In this document: positions 25,408 through 34,797 of the stretch, piece by piece
How the letters are laid out: each line of letters opens with the position of its first letter
Position numbering within the stretch: position 1 is the first letter of the stretch
NCBI RefSeq assembly: GCF_002994655.1
Contig: NZ_PPDL01000019.1
Location: 1-64,000 of the forward strand
Direction: 5' to 3'
Source of the DNA: Corynebacterium sp. 13CS0277
Lineage (GTDB): Bacteria > Actinomycetota > Actinomycetes > Mycobacteriales > Mycobacteriaceae
Length of the DNA: 64,000 nt
Notes under the pieces: model-generated
Told to the model about the DNA's origin: nothing
What the model saw: only the letters and a program-made list of their open reading frames with translations
The model's database searches: none
Made by a program: the position numbers and the translations under genes

Positions 25408-28400
25408 CTAGGCCTGCGCGGATGCCGCGGGCGCGGGGGACTCGGTGGCTGCGTCGTTGTCGTCGCGCAGCGCCTCCGGCAGGTCAACCTGGGGCAGTGT
25501 GCGTGCGTCGATGTGGGGGAGTGCGTTGCCGAGCGTGAAAAACGGGGCGAACTGGGGCTTGTGCCAGGCGGCATAGTCACCGATGATGATGAGCCGCCGG
25601 CGGGCGCGGCTCACCGCGACGTTGACGAGGTTGACCGGGTCGGACGCCCAGGCGCGGGCACCATCCGCACCCGCCGCGCCCCCGAGCACCAGGATCACGG
25701 TGTCGGCCTCCCGGCCCTGGGCGGTGTGCACCGAACCCGACTTCAGCATCGGGTAGGTCTCCGCGAGTTCCTCCAGCCGGTCGGCGACGGCCCGGAAGGG
25801 GCTGAGCGCAAACACGCTGCCGAAGGTGCGGGCAAGCACCCGGCGCTGCTCTGCCCGCCCGGCGGCAGCCGCGCCGTCGTGCGCGCTGAGTGCACGGGTG
25901 CCGATGTCGTTGAGGATCTGCTCCAGCACCGCCAACTCCTTCGGCTGCACGTGGCCGGTGGTGGCCTCCGCAGGCACATCCACCCAGCAAGAGCGGGGCA
26001 ACGCCTCCTCACCGGCTGCCTCCGGGGCGGAGGAATCAGTGTCCATCGGCGGGGTCGCGTGAATCATCATGCCCTCGTAGGCCATGTCGTTACACAGGCT
26101 GAACATCGGCTCCTGGCAGCGGCGGTGCGCCCGCAGCGGGGCGCTCACCCACGTCGCCCCGCCGAGGGTGGTGCCGTAGCGGCTGAGGAGATCGACCAGC
26201 GACTGCACGGACGCCACTCGTGGGTCGAAACGCTCCGGGATGTCCAACTCCGCCATCATCTCGCGCACCACGGCCTGCGGGGTCACCACCACCGGCGGCA
26301 GCTGCAGCGGGTCGCCGACAACGAGGGCGCGGCGCGCCACCCGGAACGCGCCGATGGCCTGCTGGGGGCTGGCCTGCCCGGCCTCGTCGATGATGAGCCA
26401 GCCGATCTGCCGATCGTTGACGAAGGAGAAGCACGACCCGATGGAGGCAAAGGTGCTCGACACCATGGGCACCAGCATGAACAACAACTGCAGGGCGTGG
26501 TTGCTGCGCGCCCGATCGGAGGTGGAGGAGTCGATCATGAGCTGGGTGGCGTGGGCGAGTTCGCCGGCGATGGCGGTCCGCACCGCCTCATCCTTCAGCC
26601 ACGCCTGGTGCAGGCGCAGCGCCGCCAGGAACACCCGGGTGCGGGCCCGCTCCAGGGCGGGCGTGGCCCAGGGGAGGAACTTCTCCCGCCGGGCAGTCGC
26701 CTCCGGGGAGATATCCGTGGGGTTGTCGGCGTGTGCGCCGAACTCGCCCCGCAGACGCGCCTCCACAGAAGCACACTCGCTACGTGCCTGCTGCAGCGCC
26801 GCCCAGGCCTGCACGTGCGCCTGCGCCAGCCCCTCGAGCTGCGCCGCCGTGGCGCGCCAGGCGTCTCGCTGGGTGGAGAGCTGCTGGCGGGCCGCATCAT
26901 TGCGGGCGCTGCCCCGGAACAGTGCGAGGATCCGCTGCAGGAACCCCCGCGGCCGCGCCTCCTCGGCGGCGAGTGCCGCTGCGGCCTGCTGCTCGCACTG
27001 ACGGACGCGGGCGAGCAGCTCCTCCGCGCTGAGCGGGGTGCGGTCGGTGCTCGCAGTGCCGGTAGCGCCGGCGGCACCTGCAGGGGGTACAGTGCCCGCA
27101 GCGCCCGCAGAGCCCGCAGCACCCGCAGTGAGACACCCGCTGACTGTGGCCTGGTAGTCCGCCAACGCCGCCCGCGCCTGCTGAGAGGCATGTTCGTGCT
27201 GCTGCAACGCCTTCGCATGGGTAGCCATCTCGTCGGCCGCCTGCTGCGCGTGGCTGAGCAGCTCGTCCACGGCGCGCCGGGCGGCGAGGAACTCTGACTT
27301 CGCCTCAGCCCACGAGGGCACGTCGGCAGCGGCGAGGAAGCCGAAGTCGGCGGCCGTGCGCGACCCACTGTCGGGGAAGAAGCGCGCGGCGAAGGCCCTG
27401 CGGTTGCTGCTGTTGCCCAGCCGGCCGCCGAGGATCCCCCACGCCGTCTCCCGGGTGCGCCCCGCACGGGTGGCTGTGCCTGTGGAGTCTGCGGTGGTTG
27501 TGGTGCTGCGCCGCGGGCGGGCGAGCTCGGCGTAGTAGTCGACATCGTCCCAGAACTCCTCGTCCAGGGCGCCATATTTTGTGGCGTCGGTGACGACGTT
27601 GTCGACGGCGCCGTTGTTCGCTGAGGCGATGAGGATGCCCCAGCCTTCCAAGTCCTCACGCAGGTGTACCGGGGTGGAACCCGCCGGGTCGACCACGAGG
27701 GCGTCCATCGGGCGCTCCAGGTGGGCGAGGATCTCCGCCCGCTGCACGATGATGTTGGCCACCACGTCCTTGAGGACGGTCGTCTTCCCGGTGCCGGGTG
27801 GGCCATTGACACCGAAGATCGGCAGCTGATCGTAGGGGCCCTTCTCAGGCACGCGGGCCAGCTGCAGGGCTTGCACAAGGGCGAAGGTTTGGCTGGACGA
27901 CAAGCTGTGCTGCGGGTTCGCCGGCCAGCGGCCCGGCGGTAGATGCTTGGGCGCAATCGCCGCCCGCAGTGCGGCCGCACCCTCCGGGGCCAGCACATCG
28001 ACGCGGTGTGGATTGGCTGCCGCAACCTCGGGCAGCGCCGTGCTGAGGAACCGCGCCTGCGGCGCGCAGGCACCACAGGCGTACCAGAAGGTCGCCTGCC
28101 GGGCCTGCGACAGGGACCCCAGGTAGAAACTCGACAGCAGTGCCGGCCTTCCTAGGTCCGTGTCCTGGGCGACATCCTCACAGGTGATGCGGATGCTGAA
28201 CTCCTGGGGTGCTTCTGCTGCCAGCCCGTCGAGCTGCGCGGCCTGCAACGCCGCCTCCTGCAACGCCCACAGGTCGTCCATCTCTAGTTCGGGTGCGTTG
28301 TTGCTCGCGCCGTAGTCCTCGGCGATGGCCTGGGTGAATTCCGCCGTCGCGCGTGCGACGTGGTCCGGCCAGGTGCCAAACGACAGTGCTGGGGCCTGCG

Positions 28401-28968
28401 TGGAACGCGCCCGGGTGGTGTGCGCGTGGCCCACACACCACGCCCCCGAGGACAGTGACGCCGATTTCTCCACGATGCGGCCCCGCCCGTCGACGACGAC
28501 AGCGGCTACCACAGTGAACCCACCCTGGGCGTTCGCCGCCCGGGCCTCCTGATCCTCGTCTGCGGTGGGGAAGCAGGCCAGCAGCGAGTCGACAGCGAAC
28601 TGCTGCCGATGCACCCCGAAAAACACCGTGTACTTCGGCTTTTTCAGCTTGCGGTTCGCTGTTTCCGCAGGCGCAGGCGCGTCCCGCGCCCACTCCCACG
28701 GCAGGGACTGCGCGGATGCCTGCCGGCGCCGCCCGGATGGGTACTCCACGGTGAGCTTCCCGCGCGCAGTCGTGCCCGGTGCCTGCGCCCACGCCGCGCG
28801 AAGGTCCTCATCGTCGTTTTCTGCCGGCGCCAGGTGCGGGGTGAACAGTTCCAACGCCCGCCAGAACTGCAGCAGCCGATCCATCTCCGCGGGGATCGTG
28901 GGGCCTTTGCGGGAGGAGTCGTTGCGCCCGTGGTAGGGGCGTGACGAGGAGCGGTACCGGGAAGCCAT
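25408..28968 (-). CDS. Large superfamily I helicase-like ATPase (UPF1/DNA2-like)
   Basis: The 1186-residue protein begins with about 380 residues of unassigned sequence. The SF1 core follows: Walker A FGVNGPPGTGKTTVLK near 388, Walker B WLIIDEAGQASPQQAIGAF near 858, motif III VVGDPLQLPPVVV, then VHTAQGREADTVILVLGG and VNVAVSRARRRLIIIGD at the end. Between the A and B boxes is a long insertion with helical, Ala-rich and Gly-Thr-rich linker segments. No nuclease or phospholipase-D motif was found. It could unwind RNA or DNA in repair or defence, but context gives no partner. ATG 28968 is the best start and no strong ribosome site is seen. Confidence 0.85.
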   Translation of the reverse strand: MASRYRSSSRPYHGRNDSSRKGPTIPAEMDRLLQFWRALELFTPHLAPAENDDEDLRAAWAQAPGTTARGKLTVEYPSGRRRQASAQSLPWEWARDAPAPAETANRKLKKPKYTVFFGVHRQQFAVDSLLACFPTADEDQEARAANAQGGFTVVAAVVVDGRGRIVEKSASLSSGAWCVGHAHTTRARSTQAPALSFGTWPDHVARATAEFTQAIAEDYGASNNAPELEMDDLWALQEAALQAAQLDGLAAEAPQEFSIRITCEDVAQDTDLGRPALLSSFYLGSLSQARQATFWYACGACAPQARFLSTALPEVAAANPHRVDVLAPEGAAALRAAIAPKHLPPGRWPANPQHSLSSSQTFALVQALQLARVPEKGPYDQLPIFGVNGPPGTGKTTVLKDVVANIIVQRAEILAHLERPMDALVVDPAGSTPVHLREDLEGWGILIASANNGAVDNVVTDATKYGALDEEFWDDVDYYAELARPRRSTTTTADSTGTATRAGRTRETAWGILGGRLGNSSNRRAFAARFFPDSGSRTAADFGFLAAADVPSWAEAKSEFLAARRAVDELLSHAQQAADEMATHAKALQQHEHASQQARAALADYQATVSGCLTAGAAGSAGAAGTVPPAGAAGATGTASTDRTPLSAEELLARVRQCEQQAAAALAAEEARPRGFLQRILALFRGSARNDAARQQLSTQRDAWRATAAQLEGLAQAHVQAWAALQQARSECASVEARLRGEFGAHADNPTDISPEATARREKFLPWATPALERARTRVFLAALRLHQAWLKDEAVRTAIAGELAHATQLMIDSSTSDRARSNHALQLLFMLVPMVSSTFASIGSCFSFVNDRQIGWLIIDEAGQASPQQAIGAFRVARRALVVGDPLQLPPVVVTPQAVVREMMAELDIPERFDPRVASVQSLVDLLSRYGTTLGGATWVSAPLRAHRRCQEPMFSLCNDMAYEGMMIHATPPMDTDSSAPEAAGEEALPRSCWVDVPAEATTGHVQPKELAVLEQILNDIGTRALSAHDGAAAAGRAEQRRVLARTFGSVFALSPFRAVADRLEELAETYPMLKSGSVHTAQGREADTVILVLGGAAGADGARAWASDPVNLVNVAVSRARRRLIIIGDYAAWHKPQFAPFFTLGNALPHIDARTLPQVDLPEALRDDNDAATESPAPAASAQA
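27092..27127 (-). repeat. Four 9-bp units inside the helicase linker
   Basis: GTGCCCGCA, GCGCCCGCA, GAGCCCGCA and GCACCCGCA follow each other without a gap and encode a Gly/Ala-rich linker on the minus strand. The unit size matches the repeats at 701, 2964 and 48645. Confidence 0.7.
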
Positions 28969-29323
28969 CACCCCATCGTTCAGGTGGTCCGCATATCCGG
29001 TCAAACATCTGGGTACCCCCACCCGTGTGCACTGCGCGGGTGGCAGAGTAGGGGTGAGCACACCCATCCACCCGCACAACCTTCCTCGTCCACCGCCCCC
29101 GGCCCACCGCACAGCAGCACACCTGCTGTGCGGGGTGCCCGGGTTGGGCTGGTGGTCGGGGGTGGGCCTACAGCTTCATCACCGCGGGCGGAGGCGTGAC
29201 GTAGCTCGCGGCAGTTGGTTGCAGACACAGACGTAGCCCGCCAGGGCTGTGGGGCCGTTGGCGGGCTGAGAGTGCAGGCGCAGCGGTCACGGGGCTGCGC
29301 CTGCTGCGGGGTGGGTGGCGGGC
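28969..29323. other. Intergenic region with a hairpin after the first amine oxidase
   Basis: No gene is supported in these 355 bases. GCAGGCGCAGC (29274-29284) pairs perfectly with GCTGCGCCTGC (29294-29304) around a 9-base loop. It lies 20 bases after the oxidase stop in the transcript direction and may end that message, although no U-run follows. The helicase promoter should lie near 28975-29000. Confidence 0.5.
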
Positions 29324-30673
29324 TTAGCCTGCTGCGGTGGCGATTTCCCGTGCGGAGCGGAAGCCCGTTTCGATGGCACCGTCCACGAAGGAGTTCCAGC
29401 CGGCCGCCCAGTCGGAGCCGGCGAACGCGATGCGGCCGTTGAGGAGGTGCTCGGGGTGAGCGTCGAGGAACTGTCCGGTCTTCGGGGAGGTCCACGTCTG
29501 CCCGGAGTAGCGGTCGGCGGTCCAGTCGTGCCCGCAGGAGGCCACGACCTCCAGGTCGGCACCCCAGGCGTCGAGGGCCTTTTGCACTTCCTCCACGTTG
29601 TCCATGTCGATGGCGTCGTGGTTGGGGCCGAAGCCGACGAGCATCATGGTGCCGTCGTCGAGGAACTTCTCGGTCCGCATGAGGGTGATGGGGTGGCCGG
29701 TGGGTGCGTAGGCGATGACGTTGCGGTGCCCCTTGGCCTGCACCCAGATCTTCAAGCCCCGGCAGTTCCAGCCTTCCGCGACGACGCGGTCGATGTGGGC
29801 GGGCAGGCCGTGGGTGAACTCCACGTGCTTGAGCGCGCCAACGGGGATGGTGGTCACCAGGTAGTCGCTGGTGACCTTGGTGCCGTCCTCGAGGGTAACG
29901 GTCACGCCCTGGGCGTCTTCCGTGACGGTGGTGGCGGGGCTGTTGAGGTAGATCGGGCCGCGAATGTCGGCGGCAATCTGGTCGTAGATGCCCTTCATGC
30001 CGTCGACGAGCTTGTAGCGCAGCGTCTGGTCGTCCATGAGGCTGAGCTTGTGGTCGGACAGGGACGCCCAGTGCTTCGCCATGAGCGGCGAGGCCGTCGG
30101 CGTGGGCCCGTTGTAGCCGGCGGACCAGTAGGAGTCCGCCAGGGCGATCTGCTCAGCGGTGAAGGGGCTATCGGGGCCGGTGACGGAGTCCATGACGACG
30201 CCGACGTCGAGCGGGGCCAGGTCGCCCGCCTTGGTCCAGGGGGCGTGCGGGTAGGGGAACAGCTCCCGGGAACCGGCAAAGATGTGGTCCTGGATCGGCT
30301 CGATGAGGCGGTCGACGTCGGCCTCGCAGCCGGAGTAGACGGTGTCGCCGGCGATCCAGTACGCCTCCTCGCAGATGGGGGAGGGGTAGATCTCCGCCCC
30401 GTAGCGGACGCACTCGCCCCACACGTAGGGCTGCATCCAGTGCACCCAGGTGCCGCCCATTTCCAGGGACTGGCCCATTCGCTCGTCGGTCCAGGTGCGG
30501 CCGCCGATGCGGTCGCGGGCCTCGAAGACCTGCACCTCGAAGCCGAGGCGCTCGAGTTCGCGGGCGGCGATGAGGCCGGCGAAGCCGGCCCCCAGCACGC
30601 TCACCGTGCCGCGGGGAGCGCGGGGTGCGGATGCTGCGCCGGCAGCAGGGGTGGAAGAAGAAACAGGGGACAT
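29324..30673 (-). CDS. Flavin amine oxidase, putrescine-oxidase-like (copy 1)
   Basis: The 449-residue FAD enzyme probably oxidises a primary amine such as putrescine to an aminoaldehyde, hydrogen peroxide and ammonia. The FAD motif VSVLGAGFAGLIAARELERLGFEV is at about 24-47, followed by FEARDRIGGRTWTDE. The conserved MGGTWVHWMQPYVWGE and the C-terminal FAGSDWAAGWNSFVDGAIETG are typical of bacterial putrescine oxidases. AAGGAG 8 bases before ATG 30673 supports the start. A near-identical second copy lies at 35408-36739, beside an APC permease. Two copies of an inverted-repeat motif lie upstream and may bind a regulator. Confidence 0.88.
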   Translation of the reverse strand: MSPVSSSTPAAGAASAPRAPRGTVSVLGAGFAGLIAARELERLGFEVQVFEARDRIGGRTWTDERMGQSLEMGGTWVHWMQPYVWGECVRYGAEIYPSPICEEAYWIAGDTVYSGCEADVDRLIEPIQDHIFAGSRELFPYPHAPWTKAGDLAPLDVGVVMDSVTGPDSPFTAEQIALADSYWSAGYNGPTPTASPLMAKHWASLSDHKLSLMDDQTLRYKLVDGMKGIYDQIAADIRGPIYLNSPATTVTEDAQGVTVTLEDGTKVTSDYLVTTIPVGALKHVEFTHGLPAHIDRVVAEGWNCRGLKIWVQAKGHRNVIAYAPTGHPITLMRTEKFLDDGTMMLVGFGPNHDAIDMDNVEEVQKALDAWGADLEVVASCGHDWTADRYSGQTWTSPKTGQFLDAHPEHLLNGRIAFAGSDWAAGWNSFVDGAIETGFRSAREIATAAG

Positions 30674-31107
30674 GAGTCAAGCTCCTTTCCAAGAGCTTCA
30701 AGAAGAAGATGGGCTGGTGGTGCCCCGCCTGCGGCCGCCCAGCGCTTAAGCATCACGGATGTGGTGATGCATAGAGTGCGATGGTGGCCGCCACACAGGT
30801 GGCGGGGTGGAAAGCCAGCCGGTGGGCACTGCCGGCGTGGTGTGTCCCCTAGTTAAGTGGACGGCAGTGCGGTGATGTTGTGTCTGCGCGCACATGACTT
30901 GCATCACAGCGAGGTGTAGCCTCGGGCACAACAGGCGTGCGTGCGCCGCAGCCCTCGGCACCGAACGTATCCCGCCCCAGGCAAAAAGCACGTGCCCAGA
31001 CCCGACCGCCCCGACTGCCCGAATGCGCGAGCACACCTGTTGCGGAACAGCAGGCAGGCGAAAACAGTCGTGGCGGACACCACGATGCGCGGCAGGAACC
31101 GCTGCTG
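30674..31107. other. Upstream region of amine oxidase 1
   Basis: These 434 bases hold no supported gene. They contain the inverted repeat at 30750-30770 and a related imperfect copy, GCATCAC then six bases then GTGTAGC, at 30901-30920. The downstream end of the Gly-rich protein gene borders this region. Confidence 0.5.
30750..30770. promoter_or_regulatory. Candidate operator upstream of amine oxidase 1
   Basis: GCATCAC and GTGATGC form a perfect 7-bp inverted repeat with a 7-base centre, about 80 bases before the oxidase ATG. The size fits a dimeric helix-turn-helix regulator. A degenerate copy lies about 130 bases farther upstream. Confidence 0.45.
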
Positions 31108-33069
31108 CTACTTGTAGGGGCTGCCCGTATCCGGCCGGTTACCGAAGTCCAGGTGCTGGTTCGTCCACGGGATCGGCTCCCCCAACAACGCCCGCAGGTT
31201 GTCTTCACGCTCCAAATCGTTGAAGGTCTGCGGCCCCTTCTTCTCATTCTCCTTAGCCCCGCCACGGGCACCCGCTCCCACGGGTGCACCCATCATCGGC
31301 GGATGCTTCGCCTGCGAACCCTGCCCCGCGGCATGCGGCTCACCACCACCCGGTGCCGGGGACGGCGTCGGCTGCCCCAGATGACCGCCCCGGGAACCAC
31401 CGGGACGCTCCAGGCCATTCCCCACACCACCATTGCCACCATTGCCCAGGCCGCCGCTGCCGAGGCCGCGAGAACCACGACCGGCCCCCACGCCACCCGG
31501 AACACCACCACGGCCAAGACCACCCTGGCCACCGTGACCACCGGAACCCGGCGCACCGCCACCAGGGGTACCGGCACGTCGCCCGGGGTTCAGCCCATCG
31601 GAGCCGCCCTGCCGGTGGCGCGGCACACCACCCACACCAGGAACCCCACCAGCCCTGGGGCCAGCGGCACCAACACCACCGACAACACCCGCGCCAGCAC
31701 CCACACCAGGCGCACCCGTACCGCCACCAGCTCCCTGGTCATGACGCGGACCGGAAGGTGTCACAGGCCTCGTCACGTGCGGGGACGCGCCCACACGCGG
31801 GCTTGCCCCACCTAAGGAACCCAAGGTCCCGATACCGCCCACACCGCCGACACTAGTGCCAGTGCCGGTACCGCCGGATGCTCCGGGCGTTCCCGCCCCG
31901 CCGAGAGATCCCACCCCACCAGGGGTAGCGCCGCCACCCAGGCCGCCAAAGCCGGTGGCGGACTGCCCGGCACCGATGCTCTTGAGGTCATTGAGGTAGG
32001 CGTCGACGTTGGCGAAGCTGGCACCCGCAGCACCCGCGGCACCCGCACCACCACTGAGACCTTGCATACTCGGCAGGCCACCGCCACCGCTGGTGAGGTT
32101 GCCGGAGCCGTTGATCTTCGGGGTGTCCCAGTTCGGGGTGCGCCCGTTGCCGGTGATGCGGTTTTCCAACGCCCTACCGCGATCTTTACCGGAGGCACCG
32201 CCGGGGCTGACTTTGCCGACGCCCATGAGGTTGTTGATGTTGGGCACTCCGTTGGTGAGTTCCCCGTCGAAGTAGGACAGGAAATCACTCAGCAGTGCCT
32301 TTTCGAGGGCGCGGGCTTCGATGGGGTCTTCAACAGCGGCGAACTCGGCAAGATAGGCATCGACTTCACGCTGTCCCGCGGCGTGGATGCTGATGAGATT
32401 CTCCGCGTAGTAGGCCATGACTTTGGCGTTATCAGCGAAGGCGTCGCTGGCGTCGGCGAGTTCCCGGATGGCGTTGGTGGCGGCAGTGATGACGTCGCCG
32501 CCGTAGTCGTCGGCGATGTAGTTCTTGATCGAGTGCAGGTCATCCGCCAAAGAACGCGCCTGAGACTCCATGTCCCGCCAGGTCTCGGCCATGGTGTAAA
32601 ACTCTCCGGTGTTCGTGGCTGCGAAAGCAGTCGAGAGTCCTTCGAGGGAGCTGCCACCGGCAGACGGGGTCGGGAACGAGAAGTCGTCGAAGATCGGGTC
32701 GGGCCGGGTCGGGAACTCGATGAGGTCGGCGATCTTGCTGATGGTGCCGTTGAGGATGTCGTCCAGCCCGGTGGCGAAACCGGCATCGGCGAGCGCGAAG
32801 TTCTGGCGGGTCACACCGAGGTTCCGGTACATCCACTCGACCTGGTTGGCGTAGGTGGTCAAAACGGCGATCGCGCTGCCGGCGTCGCCGGCAAGCACCG
32901 ACGCGTGGGAACGGGTGAGTTCATCGAGCCCGGGAACTGAGGTAGCGGTGGTGGTGATCCACCCTCCGCGGGGAATGGTCCTCGCCAGGGAAAGCGCAGA
33001 CCTCAGAGCGTCGCCGGCGTTGTCCTCTGCGGTCTGGAGTCGGTCGAGGTCGATCTCGAATCCGTCCAT
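31108..33069 (-). CDS. Gly-rich PPE/WXG-like protein, putative secreted effector or surface protein
   Basis: The 653-residue protein has a helical N-terminal half (1-280) and a Gly/Ala/Pro-rich half. The helical part contains SVPGLDELTRSH (about 44-55), VEWMYRNL, an AETWRDM helix and YLAEFAAVEDPIEARALEKALL. The tail contains repeated GGAGT, GVGGVG and PGGSRGG-like segments and ends with the ordered-looking EREDNLRALLGEPIPW and TNQHLDFGNRP. No signal peptide is seen. The helical part matches the protein at 10411-11880 and recalls PPE/EspB-type substrates. AAGGAG 7 bases before ATG 33069 sets the start. It follows two lipoprotein genes in the same direction. Export by type VII secretion is inference only. 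Confidence 0.75.
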   Translation of the reverse strand: MDGFEIDLDRLQTAEDNAGDALRSALSLARTIPRGGWITTTATSVPGLDELTRSHASVLAGDAGSAIAVLTTYANQVEWMYRNLGVTRQNFALADAGFATGLDDILNGTISKIADLIEFPTRPDPIFDDFSFPTPSAGGSSLEGLSTAFAATNTGEFYTMAETWRDMESQARSLADDLHSIKNYIADDYGGDVITAATNAIRELADASDAFADNAKVMAYYAENLISIHAAGQREVDAYLAEFAAVEDPIEARALEKALLSDFLSYFDGELTNGVPNINNLMGVGKVSPGGASGKDRGRALENRITGNGRTPNWDTPKINGSGNLTSGGGGLPSMQGLSGGAGAAGAAGASFANVDAYLNDLKSIGAGQSATGFGGLGGGATPGGVGSLGGAGTPGASGGTGTGTSVGGVGGIGTLGSLGGASPRVGASPHVTRPVTPSGPRHDQGAGGGTGAPGVGAGAGVVGGVGAAGPRAGGVPGVGGVPRHRQGGSDGLNPGRRAGTPGGGAPGSGGHGGQGGLGRGGVPGGVGAGRGSRGLGSGGLGNGGNGGVGNGLERPGGSRGGHLGQPTPSPAPGGGEPHAAGQGSQAKHPPMMGAPVGAGARGGAKENEKKGPQTFNDLEREDNLRALLGEPIPWTNQHLDFGNRPDTGSPYK

Positions 33070-33251
33070 GATTAACTCCTTCGAGAGTCAAAGAAACTGG
33101 TCTACTGGGAGCCACCATGAGGGCGGTGGCCCAGGTGCCCTTCGCCTCACTGCACCGGCTGTGTAGCAGGGGAAGAACTCCTCAGTTCCTCTAGATGCGA
33201 CTGGGACGGAAAATGGTGCGCCCGCTTCTTCTGCGACTACCCCCGAGCAGT

Positions 33252-34061
33252 TCAACGCCGGACGTTTTTCCTTGTCAAGGAGGTAATCGTGGTGGTGCTT
33301 CGGTACCCCCGGGGCTCCCTCTTGAGGGGAATGCCGTCCCCATAGATCTCCCGTAGGAATGTCTCGTCCTGGTACAGCATTTCGAGCCGCTCCCGGGCTA
33401 GCTGGCAGTGTTCTTGTACGCGCCCTTCACGGAACTGGCCATAGTGCGTGACGGCGACCCGCCCCCGGGGAGTATCGACGCTTATCTGGCAATTGTTTGC
33501 GCGGTTTCGCCCCGGGTCGTAGTCCAGGTAGTACGCCCCAGGGATCCAGGAATCATGGGCGTCGCCGAGAAAATTAGCCGGTAGGTACGTGTGGACCCAC
33601 TCCCGATCGAAGGGTTCTGCCATGAGCTCGACTCGTTCGCCGATGCGTGTGCCGCGCTCGTATCCGATGCAGCTCCAGGAGGTCGCGTGCATGTCATCTG
33701 TGCGTATCGGTACCAAGACCGACAGCCTGAAGTCGAGGTGCTGCTCGTAATGCGCGCGAAGTTTGTCCGTGCAAGGGTTGACAAGGTCAAGATCGACGGC
33801 GGAACGGTCGAAACCTTGGGGTAGCTGTTCGTAATCGACCTGCTCATGGAAAGTGCTCACGGGCTCCGCTTCGCCGCGAGTCGCAGAAGGGATGCCCGGG
33901 GCCAACGCGCTGGAGATGGTCGTTGCCGGCTGAGAACTGGTGGTCTCCGGGTGGTGTGTCTGGGCCGGGGAATTCGCACAGCCTGCGAGAACCGCAGTGC
34001 AGACCGTAGCGAACACCACCGAGCTACGCAGGCGTCGCGTGGGGAAATGGTGGTTGCTCAT
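33252..34061 (-). CDS. DUF3558-like lipoprotein (copy 2)
   Basis: The 269-residue protein has a lipoprotein signal with the lipobox LAGC and Cys28, so it should be anchored outside the membrane. After a Thr/Ser/Ala linker, the mature domain has four conserved Cys: NPCTD, SWSCI, NNCQI and EHCQLA. This pattern resembles DUF3558 and probably gives two disulfides. It is a close paralogue of the gene just upstream, sharing FHEQVDYE, LPQGF, GAYYLDYD, VDTPRGRV and VTHYG. It has an extra basic C-terminal tail. Seven bases separate it from that gene's stop, so they form one message, with the Gly-rich protein gene 182 bases downstream. Confidence 0.8.
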   Translation of the reverse strand: MSNHHFPTRRLRSSVVFATVCTAVLAGCANSPAQTHHPETTSSQPATTISSALAPGIPSATRGEAEPVSTFHEQVDYEQLPQGFDRSAVDLDLVNPCTDKLRAHYEQHLDFRLSVLVPIRTDDMHATSWSCIGYERGTRIGERVELMAEPFDREWVHTYLPANFLGDAHDSWIPGAYYLDYDPGRNRANNCQISVDTPRGRVAVTHYGQFREGRVQEHCQLARERLEMLYQDETFLREIYGDGIPLKREPRGYRSTTTITSLTRKNVRR

Positions 34062-34068
34062 GCTGTTC

Positions 34069-34797
34069 TCAACGGTGCTTTAACGGGATGTTGTCCCCAT
34101 ACAACGCCCGCAGGAAGACCTCGTCCTGGAAGAGCATCTCGAAGGTGGTCTTCGCCAGCTGGCAGTGTTCGCTCCTGCGGCTCGCGTCGGGTATCCCGTA
34201 GTGAGTGACGCCGACGCGTCCCCGTGGGGTATCGACTGCGATCTGGCAATTGTCGTGCTGGGTGCGGGTCCAGTCGTAGTCGAGGTAGTAGGCCCCCGGC
34301 ACCCAGGAATCCGTGGCGTCCCCGAGAAAGTTCTCGGGCAGGCGCTCCAGGATGCGTTCGCGGCTGATGGGTTCGCCGAGGACTTGGGTGTTTTCTCCGA
34401 TGTCCCGATCAAAATCGACGGCGATACAACTCCAGGACACGTCGCTGATGAAGTCCACGTCAACGGGGGCATACGTGAAGATCTCGAGTCCGAGTTCCTC
34501 ATAGTGGGCGACAAGATCGTCGGTACAGGGATTGAAGAGGTCCATCGTCGTGTCGTTCCAGACAAAGCCCTGCGGCAGGCGCTCGTAGTCGACCTGTTCG
34601 TGGAAGGGGATGTCGGGGCGCGGCGTGGCCGTCGTGCGGGGTGCGGCGGCCGTGGCTGCAGGGACGTCGTCCGCTGTGGCGGCGTGGTCCGCAGGTGAGG
34701 CCGCACAGCCGCTCAGCAGGGTGCTGCTCAGGAGCGCGGCACCGAGTGCGGGGCGCAGTGTGGGGTGGGCGCGGTGGTGGCGCCGGGGCGTGGTCAC
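34069..34797 (-). CDS. DUF3558-like lipoprotein (copy 1)
   Basis: The 242-residue lipoprotein starts at GTG 34797, supported by GGAGGG 8 bases upstream; the open frame extends farther without homology. The signal ends in the lipobox LSGC with Cys31. The mature domain shares its Cys pattern and several blocks (FHEQVDYERLPQGF, NPCTD, SWSCI, GAYYLDYD, CQIAVDTPRGRVGVTHYG, EHCQLA) with the next gene. It looks like a tandem duplication. It is first in the likely three-gene operon lipoprotein-lipoprotein-Gly-rich protein. Possible roles are a surface receptor or a chaperone for the exported protein, which cannot be told from sequence. Confidence 0.8.
   Translation of the reverse strand: MTTPRRHHRAHPTLRPALGAALLSSTLLSGCAASPADHAATADDVPAATAAAPRTTATPRPDIPFHEQVDYERLPQGFVWNDTTMDLFNPCTDDLVAHYEELGLEIFTYAPVDVDFISDVSWSCIAVDFDRDIGENTQVLGEPISRERILERLPENFLGDATDSWVPGAYYLDYDWTRTQHDNCQIAVDTPRGRVGVTHYGIPDASRRSEHCQLAKTTFEMLFQDEVFLRALYGDNIPLKHR

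Noticed and set aside
25408-28968. Naming the large helicase as a specific anti-phage protein such as Mokosh
   Set aside because: The phospholipase-D or other partner domain that defines such systems was not found, and no defence neighbours are visible.
31108-34797. Calling the cassette a complete type VII secretion system
   Set aside because: No EccC ATPase, EccD, EccB or mycosin gene is present in the window, so only substrate-like and lipoprotein components can be claimed.
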